Source: Betaproteobacteria bacterium SG8_40 | Lineage (GTDB): Bacteria > Pseudomonadota > Gammaproteobacteria > Burkholderiales > Eutrophovitaceae | Length of the DNA: 9,949 nucleotides | Direction: 5' to 3' | Assembly: GCA_001304425.1 (NCBI GenBank) | Contig: LJTS01000114.1 | Location: 1 to 9,949, forward strand | The notes under the pieces: model-generated | Told to the model about the DNA's origin: nothing | Databases searched by the model: none | Seen by the model: only the letters and a program-made list of their open reading frames with translations | Part shown: in pieces, positions 6,089 through 9,949 of the stretch | Layout of the letters: each line of letters starts with the position of its first letter | Numbering within the stretch: position 1 is the stretch's first letter | Program-made: the position numbers and the translations under genes

Positions 6089-6910
6089 ATGTGGCGTGGA
6101 TGGCGTTGGCTGACGATCGCCATTGTCTGTTCCGGGATGCTGGCCGCTACCGCGGGCAATGTCCTGGCACGCGATCTCAGGCTGGCAACGACAACCAGTA
6201 CCGATAATTCCGGGCTGCTCGGTTATCTGTTGCCGCGGTTTGAGGCGGCGCACGGAATCAAGGTGATCGTGATCAGTGTCGGAACCGGGAAGGCGCTAAA
6301 GCTTGGCGAAAATGGCGACGTCGACGTGGTGCTGGTGCACAGCCGACCCGACGAGGATCGTTTTATCGAACAGGAACACGGCGTTAACCGGCGTGACGTG
6401 ATGTACAACGACTTCGTCATCGTCGGACCTCTTGTCGATCCGGCGGCGTTACGCGGAGGGCGGGACGCCGTCAAAGCCTTTGGCAAGATCATGGATGCCC
6501 GGTCGGTGTTCGTATCCCGTGGCGACGATTCCGGAACCCACAAGATGGAATTGAGATACTGGTCGGAGCTCGGCAAGCAGCCCACCGGGAACTCGGGGTA
6601 TCGCTCCGCGGGCAGAGGCATGGGTGAAGTGCTGTTGATGGCATCCGAGTTGAGTGCCTATGCGCTTACCGACCGCGCGACGTTTTACGCGATGAAAGAC
6701 AAGGTCGACCTGGAAATCCTGGTGCAGGGCGATCCCCGCCTGTTCAATCCATACGGCGTGATGGCGGTGAATCCGGCGAAGTATCCCGATATCAATTTCG
6801 ATGCAGCGATGCGCTTTATCGACTGGCTGACCTCTTCGCAAGGCCAACAGGCCATCAGCGAGTTCAAGGTCGACGGCAAGCAGCTGTTTTTCCCAAACGC
6901 CGCGCCGTAG
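6089..6910 (+). CDS. tupA: Tungstate (oxyanion) ABC transporter, periplasmic binding protein TupA
   Basis: This 273-residue protein binds tungstate in the periplasm and delivers it to the TupB permease. Residues 1-27 form a Sec signal with probable cleavage after VLA. The mature protein opens with TTTSTDNSGLL (34-44), the hallmark that separates TupA from ModA and WtpA; SVGTGKAL (63-70) and SRGDDSGTH (143-151) are further oxyanion-site blocks. The length is normal and nothing appears damaged. TAAGGAGA (6075-6082) lies 6 bases before the ATG at 6089. The in-frame ATG at 6071 would place this ribosome binding site inside the coding region, so 6089 is chosen. It is the first gene of a run with tupB, tupC, mobB, moaD, moaE and modE, and is probably repressed through the ModE site just upstream. 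Molybdate binding cannot be excluded, but known TupA proteins strongly prefer tungstate. Confidence 0.93.
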   Translation: MWRGWRWLTIAIVCSGMLAATAGNVLARDLRLATTTSTDNSGLLGYLLPRFEAAHGIKVIVISVGTGKALKLGENGDVDVVLVHSRPDEDRFIEQEHGVNRRDVMYNDFVIVGPLVDPAALRGGRDAVKAFGKIMDARSVFVSRGDDSGTHKMELRYWSELGKQPTGNSGYRSAGRGMGEVLLMASELSAYALTDRATFYAMKDKVDLEILVQGDPRLFNPYGVMAVNPAKYPDINFDAAMRFIDWLTSSQGQQAISEFKVDGKQLFFPNAAP

Positions 6911-6916
6911 CGTCAA

Positions 6917-7615
6917 ATGGAACTGATCGAGACCACACGGCAGGCTTTGCGGCTCCTGTTTGCCGGCGACGCCGAATTGTGGCGCATCGTCTGGGTCTCG
7001 TTGAAGATTTCGGTCGGTGCCTTGTTGCTGATGTCGCCGGTGGCGATCGCTGTCGGCTATTTGCTCGCAACGCAACGCTTTCCCGGCAGGCGCATTATCG
7101 TAGTTGTCACACAGGCGTTGTTTGCGTTTCCAACGGTCGTGGTTGGTCTGCTGCTCTACATGCTGTTGTCTCGGCAAGGGCCGTTGGGATCGCTGCATCT
7201 GTTGTTCACGCAAACTGCGATGATGATCGGCCAGATGCTTATTGCGGCCCCCATCCTGGTGGCTTTCACGCTCTCCGCGGTGCAGGGGGCGGATGCGCGG
7301 GTTCGCGAAACCGCCATCGTCCTTGGCGCGGGCAGATGGCGTACTGCCTTGACCGTTCTGACCGAAGTGCGTTTCGGAGTCATGGCGGCGCTGTTCAACG
7401 GGTTCGGGCGCGTAATCTCGGAGGTTGGATGCGCCCTGATGGTAGGCGGAAACATAGCCGGAATGACCCGCAACATGCCAACGGCGATTGCGCTTGAGAC
7501 CACCAAGGGCGAGTTCGCGCAGGGCGTGGCACTCGGAATCGTGCTGATGGTGCTGGCCCTGGGAGTCAATTTCGCGATGTCGTGGGCGCAGGGCGCGGGA
7601 GCGCAACCGCAATGA
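6917..7615 (+). CDS. tupB: Tungstate ABC transporter, permease TupB
   Basis: This 232-residue inner-membrane permease forms, as a dimer, the channel of the tungstate importer. Hydrophobic helices lie near residues 28-52, 60-86, 105-127, 157-180 and 203-225, the usual five-helix core. The cytoplasmic EAA-type loop that docks on the ATPase is visible at about 131-160, beginning ETAIVLGAGRWRT, and the SEVGCALMVGGNI stretch (168-180) after it is typical of TupB/WtpB-like permeases. It follows tupA by 6 bases with no clear ribosome binding site, suggesting translational coupling. Its stop overlaps the tupC start as ATGA (7612-7615). The reading frame is intact, in contrast to its ATPase partner. 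Confidence 0.92.
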   Translation: MELIETTRQALRLLFAGDAELWRIVWVSLKISVGALLLMSPVAIAVGYLLATQRFPGRRIIVVVTQALFAFPTVVVGLLLYMLLSRQGPLGSLHLLFTQTAMMIGQMLIAAPILVAFTLSAVQGADARVRETAIVLGAGRWRTALTVLTEVRFGVMAALFNGFGRVISEVGCALMVGGNIAGMTRNMPTAIALETTKGEFAQGVALGIVLMVLALGVNFAMSWAQGAGAQPQ

Positions 7616-8220
7616 ACATGGCATCCACAGTACCGGTGGCACTGCGTGACGGGGCAGGCGATCGCGATGCGCATGATCGCGTCGTCGTTTCCTGCCACGG
7701 ATTGAAGCGGAGCATCGGTGCGCAGGTGATTCTCGATGTCAACCGGCTGCGCCTGGCGCGCGGGCGCATTTACCTCCTTTCGGGCCCGAATGGCGCCGGC
7801 AAGACAACACTGTTGCGCGTTCTCGCAGGGCTGGACCGGGCGAGTTGTGCGGCATTTCAATTTGATGGCGAGGCAATCGATCTTGCGCAGTATCCGCAGA
7901 GCGTGCGCCGCCGGATCGGCTTCGTGCATCACCATCCGCTGCTTTTCTCGACTTCGCTGCACGCGAACATCGGATATGGCCTGAAGGCGGCAGGGGTTGC
8001 GAGGGCCGAAGCGAAGCGGCGCATTGCTGACGCCATCGAATGGGCCGGGCTCGGTGGGCTGGTCGATCGCCCGTCACGTGCGCTGTCGGCGGGGGAAAAG
8101 CAGCGTGTAGCGCTCGCCCGTGCCCACGCCCTTGACCCCGTCCTGTATCTTCTTGACGAGCCGAAAGCCAACCTGGACGAAAGAGGAAGGGAAATGGTCA
8201 CGAGCCTGATCGGTTGCTGA
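7612..8220 (+). CDS. tupC: Tungstate ABC transporter ATPase TupC, truncated by an internal deletion/frameshift
   Basis: This frame encodes 202 residues of the ATPase that would power TupAB. Present are Walker A GPNGAGKTT (58-66), the signature LSAGEKQ (159-165), Walker B LYLLDE (178-183) and the D-loop NLD (187-189). The frame then stops at 8218-8220, before the H-loop histidine needed for ATP hydrolysis. That tail is found in another frame immediately downstream. From the NLD aspartate to the displaced histidine there are only 50 bases, whereas ABC ATPases usually have about 22-26 residues there, so roughly 25-28 bases appear lost. Other oddities are a histidine (His107) where the Q-loop glutamine is expected in the H-Q-H-P pattern, and PKANLD instead of the commoner PTANLD. 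It starts at the ATGA overlap with tupB; the residues before about 25 are not conserved-looking. As read, the product should be inactive or impaired. Confidence 0.85.
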   Translation: MNMASTVPVALRDGAGDRDAHDRVVVSCHGLKRSIGAQVILDVNRLRLARGRIYLLSGPNGAGKTTLLRVLAGLDRASCAAFQFDGEAIDLAQYPQSVRRRIGFVHHHPLLFSTSLHANIGYGLKAAGVARAEAKRRIADAIEWAGLGGLVDRPSRALSAGEKQRVALARAHALDPVLYLLDEPKANLDERGREMVTSLIGC

Positions 8221-8306
8221 TCGCATGTCACGATCGTGACCTGCTTGGCCTGCCGGGCGTGGTGCGCCTGCACATGATGAACGGGCGAATGGAAGAAATC
8301 CTGTAA
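8211..8306 (+). pseudogene. tupC: Out-of-frame C-terminal tail of TupC
   Basis: Reading from 8211 in the frame one base back from the tupC frame gives RLLIACHDRDLLGLPG and then VVRLHMMNGRMEEIL before TAA at 8304-8306. This is a standard ABC ATPase ending: a hydrophobic strand, the switch histidine in CHDRD, and a final strand with the N-G-R turn. TAA overlaps the mobB start as TAATG, and GGAAGA at 8291-8296 within the tail is the mobB ribosome binding site, so this tail was the native end of tupC. The direct repeat CTGATCG at 8206-8212 and 8217-8223 lies at the break and could reflect a replication-slippage deletion or an assembly fault. Confidence 0.8.
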
Positions 8307-8818
8307 TGAAAGTGTTCGGATTTGCCGGTTATTCCGGAAGCGGCAAGACAACCCTGATCGAGAACGTGATCCCGGTTCTGGTGAAGCAGGGCCTGCGTGT
8401 CTCGCTGGTCAAACACGCGCATCATGCGTTCGATGTCGACCAGCCGGGCAAGGATTCCTACCGGCATCGGCAGGCAGGCGCGACAGAAGTCATGCTGACG
8501 TCTGCGAGCCGCTGGGTCCTGATGCACGAAACCGGCGGTCAACCCGAACCGGAGTTGCCGCAGCAACTGCGACGGATGTCGCCTTGTGACATCGTGCTCG
8601 TCGAGGGCTTCAAGAAGCAACCGATCCCGAAACTGGAAATTCATCGCAAGGCACATGGAGCGCCATTTCTGTTTCAGGACGATCCGCATATCGTCGCAAT
8701 TGCCACGGACGAGGTGGTGGATACGACGATGCCGCAGTTTGCTCTGGACGACTACCGGAACATCGCCGCGTTCGTACTCGCGAGCGCGGCAGATTTCGAT
8801 CCCGAATCTCAGGAGTAG
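8306..8818 (+). CDS. mobB: Molybdopterin-guanine dinucleotide biosynthesis protein MobB
   Basis: This 170-residue GTP-binding P-loop protein assists MobA in attaching GMP to the metal-pterin cofactor, giving the guanine dinucleotide form required by formate dehydrogenases of this family. It has Walker A GYSGSGKTT at 8-16, the MobB-specific block VKHAHHAFDVDQPGKDSYRH (35-54) followed by RQAGA, and a Walker B-like stretch DIVLVEGFKKQPIPKLEIHR near 95-114. The length is typical of stand-alone MobB. The start overlaps the tupC tail stop (TAATG) with GGAAGA 9 bases upstream, so translation may depend on the upstream gene; if tupC translation now ends at 8220, coupling to mobB could be weakened (inference). 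mobA is not in the window. Confidence 0.94.
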   Translation: MKVFGFAGYSGSGKTTLIENVIPVLVKQGLRVSLVKHAHHAFDVDQPGKDSYRHRQAGATEVMLTSASRWVLMHETGGQPEPELPQQLRRMSPCDIVLVEGFKKQPIPKLEIHRKAHGAPFLFQDDPHIVAIATDEVVDTTMPQFALDDYRNIAAFVLASAADFDPESQE

Positions 8819-8827
8819 AATGACATT

Positions 8828-9109
8828 ATGAAGGCGAACGAAACGCAAACCGCAACCGTCAAGGTTCTCTATTTCGCGCGACTACGCGAGGCACTGGGGA
8901 AAGGCGAGGAAGAGATTGTGCTGCCGGAGGGCGTCGACACCGTAGGTGCTCTCGCCGGATTCCTGCGCAGCAGGGGGGGCGCATGGGCGGCGGAACTCGG
9001 CGTTGGCAAGGCCGTGCGGGTGGCGGTCAATCAGGATATGGCGGCGCCGGAGACCCGCATCAGCGGCGGCGAGGAGATCGCTTTCTTTCCGCCCGTCACG
9101 GGAGGTTGA
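8828..9109 (+). CDS. moaD: Molybdopterin synthase sulfur-carrier subunit MoaD
   Basis: This 93-residue ubiquitin-fold protein carries sulfur as a C-terminal thiocarboxylate to MoaE, which builds the dithiolene of molybdopterin. Family features are the VKVLYFARLREALG strand-helix (11-24), the VRVAVNQDMA strand (63-72), and the ending EEIAFFPPVTGG with the terminal Gly-Gly at 92-93 that is activated by adenylation. It is slightly longer than the typical 81 residues because of a short polar N-terminal extension. AGGAG at 8811-8815, inside the end of mobB, is 12 bases from the ATG, longer than optimal. A nearer ATG at 8820 closes after three codons and is not a real start. The Gly-Gly codons double as the moaE ribosome binding site. 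Confidence 0.94.
   Translation: MKANETQTATVKVLYFARLREALGKGEEEIVLPEGVDTVGALAGFLRSRGGAWAAELGVGKAVRVAVNQDMAAPETRISGGEEIAFFPPVTGG
9101..9105 (+). promoter_or_regulatory. moaE ribosome binding site embedded in the MoaD Gly-Gly codons
   Basis: GGAGG at 9101-9105 is formed by the GGA GGT codons for the essential C-terminal Gly-Gly of MoaD and lies 8 bases before the moaE ATG at 9114. It is the strongest ribosome binding site candidate for moaE and fixes that start. Confidence 0.75.
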
Positions 9110-9113
9110 TCGC

Positions 9114-9563
9114 ATGCCGGTACGGGTGCAGCATGAGGATTTCGACGTCGGTGCCGAGATCGCGAAGTTGCGCGAAGGCAATCCGGCTATCGGTGCGGTA
9201 GCCAGTTTTGTCGGCATTGTGCGGGACCTCAACGAGGGCGACGCGGTGGCGACTCTGACGCTCGAGCACTATCCCGGAATGACGGAAAAGTCACTGGAAG
9301 AAATTGTGGCGCAGGCTCGGCAGCGTTGGGATATCTACGACGCGCTGGTGGTGCACCGGGTCGGCACGCTCAAACCTCTCGATCAGATTGTATTGGTGGT
9401 GGTGACCAGCGCACATCGCGGCGAATCCTTCGAGGCCTGTGAGTTCCTGATGGATTACCTCAAGACGCGTGCGCCATTCTGGAAGAAAGAAGTCACGCCG
9501 GAAGGTGCACGGTGGGTAGACGCGCGCGCCAGCGACGATGCGGCTGCCGACCGCTGGTCGTGA
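9114..9563 (+). CDS. moaE: Molybdopterin synthase catalytic subunit MoaE
   Basis: This 149-residue protein forms a heterotetramer with MoaD and converts cyclic pyranopterin monophosphate into molybdopterin. Conserved blocks are GAVASFVGIVRD (27-38), LEHYPGMTEK (50-59), VHRVGTLKPLD (80-90), the HRGESFEAC stretch (101-109) and LKTRAPFWKKE (116-126), whose lysines (K117 and K124/K125) correspond to the catalytic lysines of E. coli MoaE. The length is typical. The ATG at 9114 is chosen because the GGAGG at 9101-9105 is well spaced and earlier in-frame codons lie inside moaD. The gene follows moaD by 4 bases; modE starts 8 bases after its stop. moaA and moaC, which make its substrate, are not in the window. 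Confidence 0.95.
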   Translation: MPVRVQHEDFDVGAEIAKLREGNPAIGAVASFVGIVRDLNEGDAVATLTLEHYPGMTEKSLEEIVAQARQRWDIYDALVVHRVGTLKPLDQIVLVVVTSAHRGESFEACEFLMDYLKTRAPFWKKEVTPEGARWVDARASDDAAADRWS

Positions 9564-9571
9564 ATGGGACG

Positions 9572-9949
9572 ATGACGATTGTGGACGAGTCCAGACCGGG
9601 GCACACATCTGCGGAATCGACACTCAGGCCGCAGCTGCGCATCAGCTTTCGAAAGTCAATTGCGATGGGGCCGGGAAAGGCTGACCTTCTCGATGCGATT
9701 GCCGAAAGCGGATCGATCTCGGCTGCCGCGCGCAAACTGGGAATGTCCTACCGGCGTGCGTGGTTGCTTGTCGACACGATGAATGCGAGCTTCAAGTCGC
9801 CGCTGGTGGAAACCCTGACCGGCGGCGCGCAGGGCGGTGGCGCCAGGGTGACCGAACTGGGTCATGAGGTCGTCAGGCGATACAGGGCGATGGAAAAGAA
9901 GGCCTGTGCCAGTGTCGCGCGCGAAATGGGCCAGTTTTCCGACCTCATG
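9572..9949 (+). CDS. modE: ModE-type molybdate/tungstate-responsive regulator (N-terminal part, runs off the window)
   Basis: From the ATG at 9572 the frame stays open for 126 codons to the last base of the window. Residues 18 onward match the ModE N-terminal winged helix-turn-helix domain: LRPQLRISFRKSIAMGPGKA, then LLDAIAESGSISAAARKLGM (helix and turn), SYRRAWLLVDTMN (recognition helix), a glycine-rich wing (TGGAQGGGARVTELG) and VVRRYRAMEKK, the usual dimer helix. In full-length ModE, metal-binding TOBE/Mop domains follow; short single-domain forms also exist, and the cut prevents a decision. It lies 8 bases after moaE with only a weak GGGAC-like ribosome binding site. The ModE operator before tupA suggests that it represses its own operon when molybdate or tungstate is abundant (inference). 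Confidence 0.88.
   Translation, partial: MTIVDESRPGHTSAESTLRPQLRISFRKSIAMGPGKADLLDAIAESGSISAAARKLGMSYRRAWLLVDTMNASFKSPLVETLTGGAQGGGARVTELGHEVVRRYRAMEKKACASVAREMGQFSDLM

Noticed and set aside
8179..8220. Programmed -1 frameshift to rejoin the tupC tail
   Set aside because: No slippery heptamer in the correct phase was seen, and joining the frames would leave only about 16-17 residues between D-loop and H-loop, too short for the fold.
8820..8831. ATG at 8820 as an alternative moaD start
   Set aside because: It is in a different frame and meets a stop after three codons.
1..9949. Mobile elements, CRISPR arrays, tRNA or rRNA genes
   Set aside because: No transposase, integrase, regularly spaced repeats, cloverleaf-like segments or rRNA-like sequence were seen on either strand.

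Overview
The window is about 60% GC by eye. All recognised genes lie on the + strand, tightly packed, with signatures typical of a Gram-negative, probably betaproteobacterial (Burkholderiales-like), chromosome. The evidence is gene content and protein style only; no rRNA, tRNA, insertion sequence, integrase, CRISPR array or foreign-looking segment was seen. Overall the window is a molybdenum/tungsten enzyme locus: a respiratory formate dehydrogenase followed by oxyanion uptake, pterin-cofactor genes and a metal-responsive regulator.

Region 1 (2-5845) is a formate dehydrogenase operon. In order it encodes a TorD-family maturation chaperone, a 66-residue twin-arginine protein of the 'formate dehydrogenase region TAT target' type, the large catalytic subunit (Tat signal, [4Fe-4S] cluster, cysteine at the metal-ligand position), a four-cluster ferredoxin-like beta subunit of FDH3 type, a 75-residue unassigned lipoprotein-like protein, and a diheme cytochrome b gamma subunit with an extra N-terminal signal and membrane helix. 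The expected path is formate oxidation in the periplasm, electrons through the beta-subunit clusters to the b hemes, then to the quinone pool.

Region 2 (5846-6088) is the only sizeable non-coding gap (243 bases). It holds a run of inverted repeats behind the formate dehydrogenase operon, an extended -10 promoter candidate, and a 24-base palindrome with the half-sites and spacing of the ModE operator, sitting at the predicted transcription start.

Region 3 (6089-9949) starts with a tungstate-type ABC transporter (tupA, tupB, tupC) and continues with mobB, moaD and moaE (cofactor synthesis), then the start of a ModE-type regulator that runs off the window. tupC is broken: its frame stops after the D-loop, while the missing C-terminal tail with the switch histidine lies in another frame directly downstream. 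About 25-28 bases appear to be missing, and the Q-loop glutamine is a histidine. Either the transporter ATPase is decaying or the assembly has a local error.

The likely logic is that ModE senses molybdate or tungstate and represses the tup-mob-moa unit when metal is plentiful, while TupABC and MobB/MoaDE supply the metal-pterin cofactor needed by the formate dehydrogenase next door. Linkage to a tungstate-type transporter raises the possibility that this enzyme uses tungsten, but sequence alone cannot decide that.
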